From positions 62,001-126,000 of the forward strand of contig CAVYVC010000017.1 of assembly GCA_963771845.1 (NCBI GenBank): a stretch of DNA of 64,000 bases, given 5' to 3'. Position numbers and translations under genes: made by a program. This DNA is from VAZQ01 sp963771845. GTDB lineage: Bacteria; Pseudomonadota; Alphaproteobacteria; Rhizobiales; Xanthobacteraceae. Under the pieces are notes generated by a model. That model saw nothing but the letters and a program-made list of their open reading frames with translations. It was not told the origin of the DNA and ran no database searches. Shown here in pieces: positions 54,181 to 63,129 of this stretch. The number at the start of each line of letters is the position of its first letter. Position 1 is the stretch's first letter.

Positions 54181-55016
54181 GTAGGTTGCTTTCCTGCCGC
54201 AAGCACTCGCGCGGCAATGTTGAGTGCGAGGACTGCAAGCGTGATGATCAGAGCGCCGCACCATGCAAGCTGCTGCCAATCCGCATAGGGGCTTAGGGCG
54301 AACTGGAAGATCACGACAGGAAGGCTCGCCATCGGGCGCGTCACATCATCGCTGAAAAACTGATTGTTCAGGGCGGTAAAGAGCAGCGGGGCGGTCTCGC
54401 CGCTGATGCGGGCGATGGCGAGCAGCACGCCAGTGAGCATGCCAGCGCGTGCCGCGCGGTAGGCGATGCGGGTGATCATCACCGAGCGAGGCATGCCGAC
54501 GGACGATGCCGCCTCGCGCAATTCCCGGGGAATGAGCAACAGCATGTCCTCGGTCGTGCGCAGAACCACCGGAACGACGAGCAGCGCAAGCGCGAGCGCG
54601 CCGGCATAGGCCGAGAAATGTCCGATCGGAGCTACCACGATTTCGTACACAAAAAGCCCGATCACGATCGAGGGGGCGCTGAGCAGGATATCGTTGACGA
54701 AACGAACGACGAACGTGAACCGGCTGTGGCGTCCGTACTCGGCGAGATAGGTGCCGGCAAGAATGCCAAGCGGGGTACCGAGCACAATTGCGATTGCCGT
54801 CATGATCAGGCTGCCCACAATGGCATTGAGCAACCCGCCGCTTGCTCCCGGCGGCGGAGTCATTTCGGTGAACACGCGAAGCGATAGGGAACCCATGCCT
54901 TCCCACAGCAGAGCACCCAGGATCAGAAAGAGCGCGCCGACACCCGCGATGGTTGCGGCGATGGATAGCCCGATTGCCACGCCGTTGCGCAGGCGCCGTA
55001 TCGCATAGGGGCTCAT
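54177..55016 (-). CDS. pstA: Phosphate ABC transporter permease PstA
   Basis: A 279-residue six-helix membrane protein. The segments TEMTPPPGASGGLLNAIVGS and YLAEYGRHSRFTFVVRFVND, LSAPSIVIGLFVYEIV and SVGMPRSVMITRIAYRAA are PstA-specific. It overlaps pstC by four bases (ATGA) and pstB likewise, giving one coupled translational block. Confidence 0.95.
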   Translation of the reverse strand: MSPYAIRRLRNGVAIGLSIAATIAGVGALFLILGALLWEGMGSLSLRVFTEMTPPPGASGGLLNAIVGSLIMTAIAIVLGTPLGILAGTYLAEYGRHSRFTFVVRFVNDILLSAPSIVIGLFVYEIVVAPIGHFSAYAGALALALLVVPVVLRTTEDMLLLIPRELREAASSVGMPRSVMITRIAYRAARAGMLTGVLLAIARISGETAPLLFTALNNQFFSDDVTRPMASLPVVIFQFALSPYADWQQLAWCGALIITLAVLALNIAARVLAAGKQPT

Positions 55017-56026
55017 GGGCGGCCCTCCTGTCGCTCGAGCCGCATCAGCAGATAACGCGCGATTGCAAGCACGATGAAGGTGATGACGAACAGGAGAAGC
55101 CCGAGCGCAATCAATGAAGCCGTGTAGAGATCGCCGACGGCCTCGGTGAATTCATTGGCAATGGTCGCAGAGATGGTCGTGCCCGGCGCGAGCAGCGATG
55201 CCGAGATCCGGTGCGCATTGCCGATCACGAAGGTCACGGCCATAGTCTCGCCAAGCGCGCGGCCAAGAGCGAGCATGACTGCGCCGATCACGCCGGCGCG
55301 CGCATAGGGCATCACGACTTGCCAGAACACCTCCCATCGGGTGGCGCCGAGGCCGTAGGCGGCCTCCTTGAGCACGGGGGGCACAGTCTGGAATACATCG
55401 CGCGAAATTGAGGTGATGAACGGCAACACCATTACCGCAAGGATGATGCCCGCTGTGAGAGTGCCTATTCCGTAAGGTGGTCCGGCAAACAGCGCTGAGA
55501 GGAACGGCACCGGTCCAAAGAACTCGATCAGGGCGGGTTGCACGGTAGTCTGCAGAATGGGCGCCAGCACGAACAGCCCCCAGATGCCGTAAATGATGCT
55601 CGGGATTCCGGCCAGCAGCTCAATCGCAATGCCCAGCGGGCGGCGCAGCCACATCGGGCAGAGCTCGCTCAGGAACATGGCAATGGCGAGTCCGATCGGC
55701 ACCGCGACCAGCATGGCAATCACGGAGGTCACGATGGTGCCGTAGATCGGCGCGATGGCGCCGAAGTGCTCCGTCACCGGGTTCCAGCTTTGGTCGATGA
55801 GGAAGTGCCACCCGAATGCCTGAAAGGCGGGCGCCGCTCCAATCATCAGCGATACAATCACGCCGCCCAGAAGAGCAAGCACGAGTACGGCCGAGGAAAG
55901 GGTCAGCAGGCGAAAGATGGTATCGCCGGCCCGCAGGCGTTGGACCGCCTTCGCACGCTGAACGGGCGCGGCGGCGGCCGTGCCCGGGGACAAGTAAGCA
56001 GTAGACACAACAACCATCTCCGACAT
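55013..56026 (-). CDS. pstC: Phosphate ABC transporter permease PstC
   Basis: A 337-residue permease. Several membrane helices, with FLIDQSWNPVTEHFGAIAP, GIAIELLAGIPSIIYGIWGL and AYGLGATRWEVFWQVVMPYA (the EAA coupling loop) and LGETMAVTFVIGNAHRISAS. It is first gene of pstCAB-phoU and has its own Pho box 60-90 bases upstream, so transcription is likely to start here in addition to read-through from phoR. Confidence 0.95.
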   Translation of the reverse strand: MSEMVVVSTAYLSPGTAAAAPVQRAKAVQRLRAGDTIFRLLTLSSAVLVLALLGGVIVSLMIGAAPAFQAFGWHFLIDQSWNPVTEHFGAIAPIYGTIVTSVIAMLVAVPIGLAIAMFLSELCPMWLRRPLGIAIELLAGIPSIIYGIWGLFVLAPILQTTVQPALIEFFGPVPFLSALFAGPPYGIGTLTAGIILAVMVLPFITSISRDVFQTVPPVLKEAAYGLGATRWEVFWQVVMPYARAGVIGAVMLALGRALGETMAVTFVIGNAHRISASLLAPGTTISATIANEFTEAVGDLYTASLIALGLLLFVITFIVLAIARYLLMRLERQEGRP

Positions 56027-56085
56027 GGGACGGACCGGTGCGCGGGTTACGACGGGAAAGGTTTTCTTGCCCCTCTCGCCGTTTT

Positions 56086-56114
56086 ATGAACGCCGCGTGA
56101 CAGGCCGATGACAG
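56086..56114 (-). promoter_or_regulatory. Pho box (PhoB site) upstream of pstC
   Basis: On the minus strand CTGTCAT, CTGTCAC and CGTTCAT occur with an exact 11-nt period (plus-strand copies at 56108-56114, 56097-56103 and 56086-56092). This equals the PhoB tandem consensus CTGTCAT-N4-CTGTCAT with an added third half-site. It lies 60 bases before the pstC start. Confidence 0.85.
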
Positions 56115-56129
56115 TGCTTGATAGACAGC

Positions 56130-57395
56130 TTAATGGCCCGGCTTGATCATTGGCAGGGTCACCGTGAAGGTCGAACCCGCTCCGGGCGTGCTCTCGATGC
56201 TCAGGCGTCCCCCGTGTCGATTGAGAATGTGCTTGACCAGTGCCAACCCCAGCCCGGTCCCTCCTTCCGCCCGGCTTTGTCCCACGTCCACACGATAGAA
56301 GCGCTCGGTGAGCCGCGGCAGGTGTTCCGGAGCAATGCCCGGGCCCCAGTCGCGCACCGAAACCCTCGCCTGGCTGCCGTTTGCCGCCTGGATTGATGCG
56401 CATTCCAGCCGGATCTCCACGCGTTTACCGGATGCGCCGTATTTGATTGCATTCTCGACAAGGTTTTCAAAGACGCCGATGAGCTCATCGCGCTCGCCAT
56501 GAACGACCAGCGGCTGCTCGGCCGGGCTCACCAATATTTCGACGCCACGCTCCTGCGCCCGCGGCTCCAACGTATCGATCACCTGATGGATGATTGGCAA
56601 GAGCTCGACCGGAGTATTGGGATTGATGTGCTCGCGCAGCTCGATGCGTGAAAGCGACAGCAGATCATCGATCAGGCGCGCCATTCGCTCAGCCTGAGCA
56701 TGCATGATGGCGAGGAACCGCTCGCGGGCGCCGGCGTCATTTTGCGCCGGTCCTCGCAGGGTCTCGATGAAGCCCGATAAGGCCGCAAGCGGGGTGCGCA
56801 GCTCATGACTCGCATTTGCAACGAAATCCGCCCGCATCTGCTCGATGCGGCGGGGCTGCGTGAGATCATGAAAGGTGAGCAGCAGATCCGGAGGCGAGCC
56901 GGCCGGCCTCGACAAAGCGGCGGGAATAACGTGAACTTCGTACCATTGCTCCGAGCGTGAGCGTTCTGAAAACTCGACCCGCTGCGGGGCACCGGTGGCG
57001 ACGGCGCGCCGCACGGCGGCGATCAGCGCCGGCATGCGCAATCCGAGTGAGATCGGCTCGCCTTGACGCAATGCAGGGGCGATCCGGCGGGCCTGTGCAT
57101 TGAGCGCAAGCACAGCCCCGGTTGAATCGAGCGCAACAACCGGATCGGGCAAGGCATCGATGATGACCTGGAGCCGCTGCCAGTCAGCCTCGAACGCGGT
57201 GGGTTGCGGGAACGTGTTCGAGCTGGGCAAGGATGCCGGCGCCTTCGCAATCAGCATGATAACGCAAACAGCAACGAAGCCCACACTGGCGAGAACGAGC
57301 GGAAGGCCCCCGAACAGAACGAAGGCGAAGGTGACAATCGCGGCCGTAGCAATCGCCCAGCGATTGTCCCACAGCCGGTTGATGGCTGCCGACAT
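56130..57395 (-). CDS. phoR: Phosphate regulon sensor histidine kinase PhoR
   Basis: A 421-residue kinase. Two membrane helices at about 12-50; a PAS domain from about residue 72 (LQVIIDALPDPVVALDST); HisKA with phospho-acceptor H197 in FVANASHELRTPLAALSGF; and ATPase motifs N (ENLVENAIKYG), G1 (DWGPGIAPEHL) and G2 (GGTGLGLALVKHIL). It phosphorylates PhoB when phosphate is low. Encoded 12 bases after phoB on the same strand. Confidence 0.94.
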   Translation of the reverse strand: MSAAINRLWDNRWAIATAAIVTFAFVLFGGLPLVLASVGFVAVCVIMLIAKAPASLPSSNTFPQPTAFEADWQRLQVIIDALPDPVVALDSTGAVLALNAQARRIAPALRQGEPISLGLRMPALIAAVRRAVATGAPQRVEFSERSRSEQWYEVHVIPAALSRPAGSPPDLLLTFHDLTQPRRIEQMRADFVANASHELRTPLAALSGFIETLRGPAQNDAGARERFLAIMHAQAERMARLIDDLLSLSRIELREHINPNTPVELLPIIHQVIDTLEPRAQERGVEILVSPAEQPLVVHGERDELIGVFENLVENAIKYGASGKRVEIRLECASIQAANGSQARVSVRDWGPGIAPEHLPRLTERFYRVDVGQSRAEGGTGLGLALVKHILNRHGGRLSIESTPGAGSTFTVTLPMIKPGH

Positions 57396-57407
57396 GCGCG
57401 CATCAAA

Positions 57408-58103
57408 TCACTTTTGATAGCGCTCGTCGAATGCATAGCCCGAGCCGCGCACCGTGCGAATGGGATCGCGCTCGCTGGAATCGCTGAGCGCCTTGCGCAG
57501 GCGGCCGATATGAACGTCGACGGTGCGATCTTCGATGTAAACATCGTGTCCCCACACGCCGTTGAGCAGTTGCTCGCGCGAGAACACGCGGCCCGGACTC
57601 TGGATCAGATATTCCAGCAGCCGGAATTCGGTCGGGCCAAGCGTGATCTCACGTCCGGCGCGGAAGACACGGCGACGCTCCCGGTCGAACTCGATATCGC
57701 CCGCCCGCAGGACCGCAGCCACGCGCTCGGGTTTGGCGCGCCGCAACAATGCGTTGATGCGCGCCATAAGCTCCGAGACCGAGAACGGTTTGACCACGTA
57801 ATCGTCGGCGCCAGTCGTGAGCCCGCGAACCCGCTCGGATTCCTCCCCGCGGGCTGTGAGCATAATGATCGGCAGCTTCGCGGTCGCGGGCTGCGCGCGC
57901 AGCCGCCGGCAAATCTCGATGCCCGAGACCGCCGGCAGCATCCAATCGAGCACAACCAGATCGGGCGTGCTCTCGCGCAGTTTCAACTCGGCTTCATCGC
58001 CACGGGCAGCGCAGTCAACGGTGTACCCCGCTGCCTCCAGATTGTAGCGCAACAGCATCGTGAGGGGCTCTTCGTCCTCCACGATCAGAATGCGCGCAGC
58101 CAT
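57408..58103 (-). CDS. phoB: Phosphate regulon response regulator PhoB
   Basis: A 231-residue OmpR/PhoB-type regulator starting at ATG 58103, four bases after the pstS stop. Receiver domain: acidic pair in LIVEDEEPL, phospho-acceptor D53 in LVVLDWMLP, T83 in IIMLTARGEE, K105 in YVVKPFS. The C-terminal winged helix runs from about 135 to 231 (LGPTEFRLLEYLIQSPG, GRLRKALSD). It binds the Pho boxes described here. Confidence 0.95.
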   Translation of the reverse strand: MAARILIVEDEEPLTMLLRYNLEAAGYTVDCAARGDEAELKLRESTPDLVVLDWMLPAVSGIEICRRLRAQPATAKLPIIMLTARGEESERVRGLTTGADDYVVKPFSVSELMARINALLRRAKPERVAAVLRAGDIEFDRERRRVFRAGREITLGPTEFRLLEYLIQSPGRVFSREQLLNGVWGHDVYIEDRTVDVHIGRLRKALSDSSERDPIRTVRGSGYAFDERYQK

Positions 58104-58107
58104 CGCC

Positions 58108-59169
58108 TCAATGAGATGCAACGGACAATGGTTTGCCGTCGGGGCCCTTTATTTCCGTTGCCCACATTTTCTCGATCGCGGTCACGACAGCGGCTGGCAT
58201 CGGCACGTAATCAAGTTCTTCCGCCATCTTGCCTCCCTTTGCATAGCCCCAGGCAAAGAATTTGAGCGCTTCTGCTGCGGCGGCTGGCTCCTTCGGCTGC
58301 TTGTGGATCAGAATGAAGGTCGCGCCCGCAATCGGCCAAGCTTCGTTACCGGGCTGCTCGGTGAGGATCACGGCAAAACCCGGTGTGCCCGTCCAGTCTG
58401 CGTTCGCCGCAGCCGCCTGGAACGCAGCCGCCTCCGGAGCGACGGTCTTGCCGCTCTTGTTCGTGAGCTTGGCAAAAGTCATCTTGTTTTGCTTGGCGTA
58501 GGCGTATTCGACATAGCCGATCGAGCCCTTGGTTTGGGTGACCCCATTGGCGACGCCCTCGTTACCTTTGGCGCCGATGCCCGTCGGCCATTCCACCGCG
58601 GTGTTGGAACCGACCTTCGATTTCCATTCCGGACTGACTTTCGAGAGATAGTCCGTGAAAATGAAGGTTGTTCCGGATCCGTCGGAGCGATGCACGATGG
58701 CAATCGCCTGCTTTGGCAATTTCGCGTTGGCATTAAGCTTCTGGATGGCGGGATCGTCCCAGGAGGTGATGGTGCCCACAAAAATTCTCGCGAGGGTCGG
58801 TCCATCGAGCGTGAGATCGCCGGGCTTGATGCCCTCGACATTCACGACGGGCACGACGCCGCCCATCACGGTCGGGAACTGGGCAAGACCGTCTTTGTTG
58901 AGCTGGTCAGCGTTCAGCGGCATGTCGGATGCGCCGAACGTCACCGTGTTGGCCTGGATCTGCTTGATGCCCCCACCCGAGCCGATGGATTGATAATTCA
59001 GGCTCACCCCGGTCTCTTTCTTGTAGGCATCAGCCCATTTGGCGTAGATCGGGTAGGGAAAGGTCGCCCCGGCGCCGGAAATGTCCACCGCCAAAGCGTT
59101 CCAGGGCGCGCAAAGCCCGAGGGCGCACGCCACAATCAGTGTTTTCGCAACTTTCACGAGTGCCTCCAT
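58108..59169 (-). CDS. pstS: Phosphate ABC transporter substrate-binding protein PstS
   Basis: A 353-residue periplasmic phosphate receptor. Signal peptide to about residue 27 (LIVACALGLCAPWNALA), then VDISGAGATFPYPIYAKWAD, the phosphate-binding loops SIGSGGGIKQIQ and FGASDMPLNADQL, RSDGSGTTFIFTDYLS and GAKGNEGVANGVTQTKGSIG. It is first gene of the pstS-phoB-phoR unit, and a Pho box precedes it. Confidence 0.95.
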   Translation of the reverse strand: MEALVKVAKTLIVACALGLCAPWNALAVDISGAGATFPYPIYAKWADAYKKETGVSLNYQSIGSGGGIKQIQANTVTFGASDMPLNADQLNKDGLAQFPTVMGGVVPVVNVEGIKPGDLTLDGPTLARIFVGTITSWDDPAIQKLNANAKLPKQAIAIVHRSDGSGTTFIFTDYLSKVSPEWKSKVGSNTAVEWPTGIGAKGNEGVANGVTQTKGSIGYVEYAYAKQNKMTFAKLTNKSGKTVAPEAAAFQAAAANADWTGTPGFAVILTEQPGNEAWPIAGATFILIHKQPKEPAAAAEALKFFAWGYAKGGKMAEELDYVPMPAAVVTAIEKMWATEIKGPDGKPLSVASH

Positions 59170-59226
59170 TTTGCGCGGTCTGACGTGCCGCGCTGATCGG
59201 GCGATAAGCCCTCCACGTCATCCTTC

Positions 59227-59255
59227 TATGACGCTGGCATGACAGGTCTGTGACA
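59227..59255 (-). promoter_or_regulatory. Pho box (PhoB site) upstream of pstS
   Basis: On the minus strand TGTCAC, TGTCAT and CGTCAT recur every 11 nt (plus-strand positions 59250, 59239 and 59228), the second and third forming CTGTCAT-N4-GCGTCAT. It lies about 58 bases before the pstS start, matching the spacing in front of pstC. Confidence 0.82.
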
Positions 59256-59374
59256 TCCCCAGGTTTGAACCGAAGAACCGCACTCTTGACCAGCTTATAC
59301 TGCCAATCCGGTATTCGGTCGACCCGTTCCGAATGGCTCTGCGGGTCTAGCGCTATCCGAAGAACGGGGCATCG

Positions 59375-60166
59375 ATGCGTCGATTGCGGGTCGTACCCAA
59401 ACCACGTATTGCGATTGGAATGCCTTCCTCCCCCAAGCAACAGCGGCCGCGCACGCAACGAAAAGAGCCCCGCCGCACCAGCTCCCTCTCCCGCGTGCTA
59501 TGGGCGGTAGTGATCGCTGTCGTCTTCGTGCTGCTGCTCCCTTACCTGCTTGCGCCCCTCTACCGCTGGCTCAATCCAATATCCACGCTGATGGTTTGGC
59601 GCTGGATCCATGGGGCGCGGGTGGAGCGCAGCTTCGTGCCGATCGAGCGCATGGCGCCGGCGTTGCCGATCACCGTGATCGCCGCCGAGGATGGGCGCTA
59701 CTGCCATCATCGCGGCATCGATTGGCAGGAGCTGCAGGACCGCTTGGAGGATGTCGACGACGTGAGCGAAGCAAAGGGCGTGTCCACCATCACCCAGCAG
59801 GCGGCGAAGAATTTGTTTCTCTGGCCCGGCCGAAGCTTTGTGCGCAAAGCTCTGGAATTGCCGCTTGCATTATGGATCGATGCCGTCTTGCCGAAATGGC
59901 GTGTGCTTGAAATCTATCTCAACATTGCGGAATGGGGACCGCAGGGTCAGTTCGGCGCCGAGGCCGCGAGCCGTTATGCATTCAACAAGCCGGCGCGCAC
60001 GCTGACCCCACATGAGGCGGCCTTGCTGGCAGCGGTTCTGCCCAACCCGCGCCGGCGCAACGCCAAACAGCCGGGGCCGGCGGTTCGCAGGCTTGCCAAC
60101 ATCTATGAGGCGCGCGCCAACGCCCAGGCGGGGCTTGCCGCCTGCGCACGGCCTGCCCGGGCGTGA
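59375..60166 (+). CDS. mtgA: Monofunctional biosynthetic peptidoglycan glycosyltransferase
   Basis: Up to 263 residues; a start at ATG 59420 is also possible. One N-terminal membrane helix (VLWAVVIAVVFVLLLPYLLA), then the GT51 domain with the catalytic glutamate in AAEDGRYCHHRGIDW, the second motif VSTITQQAAKNLFLW, and the third and fourth in LEIYLNIAEWGPQGQFGAEA. It polymerises lipid II into glycan strands in the periplasm. It is divergent from pstS. Length is typical. Confidence 0.93.
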   Translation: MRRLRVVPKPRIAIGMPSSPKQQRPRTQRKEPRRTSSLSRVLWAVVIAVVFVLLLPYLLAPLYRWLNPISTLMVWRWIHGARVERSFVPIERMAPALPITVIAAEDGRYCHHRGIDWQELQDRLEDVDDVSEAKGVSTITQQAAKNLFLWPGRSFVRKALELPLALWIDAVLPKWRVLEIYLNIAEWGPQGQFGAEAASRYAFNKPARTLTPHEAALLAAVLPNPRRRNAKQPGPAVRRLANIYEARANAQAGLAACARPARA

Positions 60167-60180
60167 GCGATCCCGACGCT

Positions 60181-60227
60181 GTAGCCCGTGAGCGAAACGA
60201 TATGCAGGGAGAGCACCGCCGGGCTAC
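60181..60227. repeat. gtagccc-type palindromic repeat, copy 5
   Basis: gtagcccgtgagcgaaac at the left end and ccgccgggctac at the right end form a 47-base stem-loop between mtgA and rpmF. Confidence 0.65.
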
Positions 60228-60308
60228 CCCCTACCGCACCCTAACGCCTTCCTCTATAAGCGCGCCTTCCGCACCGACCCGCAGCTACTGGATCAGGAGA
60301 ATTCAGCC

Positions 60309-60494
60309 ATGGCTGTTCCCAAGCGAAAAACCTCGCCCTCAAGGCGCGGGATGCGCCGCTCGGCTGATGCGCTTGCGCGTCCAACCTATATCGAGGACAA
60401 GGATTCGGGCGAGCTGCGCCGGCCCCATCACATCGATCTAAAGACCGGGATTTACCGGGGACGTCAGATCCTCAAGTCCAAGAAGGAGGTCTGA
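60309..60494 (+). CDS. rpmF: 50S ribosomal protein L32
   Basis: A 61-residue basic protein, MAVPKRKTSPSRRGMRRSAD, with the HIDLKTGIYRGRQIL end typical of alphaproteobacterial L32. The ribosome site is CAGGAG, 11 bases before ATG. It is the usual neighbour of mtgA in this order. No zinc-binding cysteines are present, so it is of the cysteine-less type. Confidence 0.97.
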   Translation: MAVPKRKTSPSRRGMRRSADALARPTYIEDKDSGELRRPHHIDLKTGIYRGRQILKSKKEV

Positions 60495-60527
60495 GGTCCG
60501 CTCGCCGCGCAAAGAGTGGCGGAGCCG

Positions 60528-60941
60528 ATGTATCTCATCTCCTTTCCTCTCCTGCTCATTCCGTTTGCCCTTTACAACATGGTCGCGTTTCTCCTGAACA
60601 TGCCGTTCACGGAGACGGTGTTCACCATTCCGCTCGCGGGCAATCGGCGCATGCCGGTGAACATTGGCGATCTGCTTCTCTCGCTGTCCATGCTTCTCCT
60701 CTATGTCGAGGTGCTCAAGGCAGCGCGCTTTCGTGCAAAGGCGGCAATGGACCATGCTCTCGCCTTCATTCTGCTTGCCGCCATTGCGAGCGAGCTTGTT
60801 CTTGTGCCGGCCGCGGCGACATCGACGTTGCTGCTGATGGCGGTGCTGAGCTTTGTCGACGTGATTACCGGATTGTCGCTGCTCTCCCGCTCGGAGGCGC
60901 GAAACATCGTGCTCGAAACACCGGATCAGCCGGCGACATGA
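60528..60941 (+). CDS. Small inner-membrane protein, 137 aa
   Basis: Start at ATG 60528 (MYLISFPLLLIPFALYNMVA); a GTG at 60516 is also possible. Four predicted membrane helices: 3-22, 44-62 (GDLLLSLSMLLLYVEVLK), 74-96 (ALAFILLAAIASELVLVP) and 98-118 (TSTLLLMAVLSFVDVIT). It is conserved next to rpmF in related genomes by memory of gene order; function is unknown. Its stop overlaps the next start by four bases. Confidence 0.75.
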   Translation: MYLISFPLLLIPFALYNMVAFLLNMPFTETVFTIPLAGNRRMPVNIGDLLLSLSMLLLYVEVLKAARFRAKAAMDHALAFILLAAIASELVLVPAAATSTLLLMAVLSFVDVITGLSLLSRSEARNIVLETPDQPAT

Positions 60942-62545
60942 ACCCCGGTCGGCCCATCTCCATGGCTCGTGACTTTCACCTGCCGGGCCGTTCGCCTGTC
61001 ATCGCCTGTGACGCCATGGCAGCGAGCTCGCATCCGCTCGCGAGCCTTGCCGCGATGGAAGTGCTGCGCGCCGGCGGCAATGCAGCCGACGCGGCAGTGA
61101 CCGCGATCGCGGCCTTGTGCGTCGTCGAGCCGCACATGACCGGGATCGGGGGCGATTGCTTCGCCATGGTTGCAAAGCCGGGCCAGCCGGTTTGGGGCTA
61201 TAACGGCTGCGGTCGCGCGGGTTTCGGGGCATCGATCGACGCTTTGCTTGGCCAGGGCATGCGGTCGATTGCGCTTGACTCGATTCACGCCGCAACCGTC
61301 CCGGGCGCGGTCGAAGCCTGGTCTGCGATCCTGGATGCGCACGGACGTGTTGGGCTTCCTCGCGTGCTTGCTCCTGCAATCCATTATGCCGAAAATGGAT
61401 TCCCGGTTGCCGCGCGCGTTGCGTGGGACTGGTCGCAGCTCGTCCCCAAGCTTTCTGCTGACCCTGGCGCGAAGCGCCATTACCTCTTCAACGGTTGCGC
61501 GCCGTCGCAAGGGGATGTGATTAAGCTGCCGGCGCTGGCGCAGACGCTGCGCACCATCGCAAGCGAAGGGCCGAAGGGCTTCTATACCGGAACGGTTGCG
61601 CAGGACATGGTGGCCGCGCTGCGCGCGCGCGGCTCGTTCCTCACGCTTGAGGACTTTGCGAATCACCGCGGCGAGACCGTCACGCCCGTTAGCAGCAATT
61701 ATCGCGGCCTTGAGATTCTTGAATTGCCGCCCAACACGCAAGGCTTGACCGCGCTCATCATGCTCAATGTGCTGGAGAGCTACGACCTCGCAGGGATTGA
61801 TCCCATCAGCGCCGATCGGTTCCATCTCGTGCTGGAGGCGGCGCGACTGGCCTATGCCGAGCGGGATGCTCATATCGCCGAACCCTCCTGCATGCGCGCC
61901 TCAGTTCCAGCTCTTATCGACAAAGAGTTTGCTGCCAACCTCGCGCGGCGGATCGACCCCGCCCGCCGCACCGCGTTCTTGAGCACGCCTCATCGCCCGA
62001 GCGATACGGTCTATGTTTGCGTGGTGGACCGCGACCGCATGGCGGTCTCTCTGATCAATACGCTCTTTTCAAATTTCGGCATCGGCATCTGCACGGAAAA
62101 AACCGGTATCATGCTCACGAATCGCGGCGCGTGCTTCGTGCTCGATGCCGGCCATCCGAATGCGTTTGGGCCCGGCAAACGGCCGCTCCATACCATTATT
62201 CCAGCACTCGCGTTCCGGGATCAGCGCTGCGTCATGTCGTTCGGCGTGATGGGCGCGCATTACCAACCCATGGGGCACGTGCAGATTGTCACCAACATCG
62301 TGGATTACGGCATGGATGTGCAGGCGGCGATCGATTTCCCGCGCGCTTTCTTCGTGGGCGAACAAACCGTCGTCGAACGCGGAATTCCCCAAACAACGGT
62401 GGAAGGCCTCGGCGCGCGCGGGCACGACGTCGTGCGAGCAGCATCGCCCTGGGGCGGTGGGCAGGCGATCCAGATCGATTGGCGGCGCGGGGTTCTGATC
62501 GGCGGCTCCGACCCGCGCAAAGACGGTTGCGCGATCGGCTATTAG
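60938..62545 (+). CDS. Gamma-glutamyltransferase / HpxW-like Ntn-hydrolase
   Basis: A 535-residue proenzyme, start ATG 60938 overlapping the previous stop. It has the GGT N-terminal pattern SHPLASLAAMEVLRAGGNAA and VEPHMTGIGGDCF, and the self-cleavage site before the nucleophile T357 in PSDTVYVCVVDRD. Substrate-contact segment AVSLINTLFSNFGIG is of the YwrD/HpxW type rather than classical GGT, so oxamate amidohydrolase or a related amidase is possible. No signal peptide. It converges on phaR with a four-base overlap. Confidence 0.85.
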   Translation: MNPGRPISMARDFHLPGRSPVIACDAMAASSHPLASLAAMEVLRAGGNAADAAVTAIAALCVVEPHMTGIGGDCFAMVAKPGQPVWGYNGCGRAGFGASIDALLGQGMRSIALDSIHAATVPGAVEAWSAILDAHGRVGLPRVLAPAIHYAENGFPVAARVAWDWSQLVPKLSADPGAKRHYLFNGCAPSQGDVIKLPALAQTLRTIASEGPKGFYTGTVAQDMVAALRARGSFLTLEDFANHRGETVTPVSSNYRGLEILELPPNTQGLTALIMLNVLESYDLAGIDPISADRFHLVLEAARLAYAERDAHIAEPSCMRASVPALIDKEFAANLARRIDPARRTAFLSTPHRPSDTVYVCVVDRDRMAVSLINTLFSNFGIGICTEKTGIMLTNRGACFVLDAGHPNAFGPGKRPLHTIIPALAFRDQRCVMSFGVMGAHYQPMGHVQIVTNIVDYGMDVQAAIDFPRAFFVGEQTVVERGIPQTTVEGLGARGHDVVRAASPWGGGQAIQIDWRRGVLIGGSDPRKDGCAIGY

Positions 62546-63129
62546 GCCTTTTCCTTGCCGCTCAGGCCATCAAGACGCTTTTGCATATCGTTCATCTGGC
62601 GCTTGAGATCCTCGATTTCACCGCCCTCCCCCACGCTCGTTCTTGTCTTTTCAGGCTCGGCCGGTTGTTCCTCCCGCCGCGCAAACGGACTGAACATGGC
62701 AAAAGCTCGCTCGAACATCTCCATGTTGCGGCGGACCTGGTCTTCGAGCGCGCCAAAGGGGCTTCCCCCGAAAGCCTGCGCCATCTGCTGGCGAAACTTT
62801 TCCTGCTCGCGGGTGAGCGAAGCGATGGAAACTTCAAGATAGCGCGGCACCAGCATTTGCATGCTGTCGCCGTAAAAGCGAATAAGCTGGCGAAGAAACG
62901 CAATCGGCAAGAGGCTCTGGCCCTCCTTGTTCTCCTGCTCGAAAATGATCTGGGCCAGCACCTGACGGGTAATGTCCTCGCCGGTCTTGGCATCATTCAC
63001 AACGAAGTCCTCGCCGCGCTTGACCATGTCAGCGAGATCTTCGAGCGTGACGTAAGTGCTGGTGCCGGTATTGTAGAGCCGCCGATTGGCGTATTTCTTG
63101 ATGGTGATCGGCTGTTCCGATGAGGCCAT
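62542..63129 (-). CDS. phaR: Polyhydroxyalkanoate synthesis repressor PhaR
   Basis: A 195-residue regulator from ATG 63129. The N-terminal PHB/PHA accumulation DNA-binding domain is ITIKKYANRRLYNTGTSTYV with TLEDLADMVKRGEDFVV, followed by the PHB_acc domain ARQVLAQIIFEQENKEGQSL and a C-terminal coiled-coil region (GGEIEDLKRQMNDMQKRLDG). It senses PHB granules and represses phasin and synthesis genes. It is divergent from phaA. Confidence 0.92.
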   Translation of the reverse strand: MASSEQPITIKKYANRRLYNTGTSTYVTLEDLADMVKRGEDFVVNDAKTGEDITRQVLAQIIFEQENKEGQSLLPIAFLRQLIRFYGDSMQMLVPRYLEVSIASLTREQEKFRQQMAQAFGGSPFGALEDQVRRNMEMFERAFAMFSPFARREEQPAEPEKTRTSVGEGGEIEDLKRQMNDMQKRLDGLSGKEKA

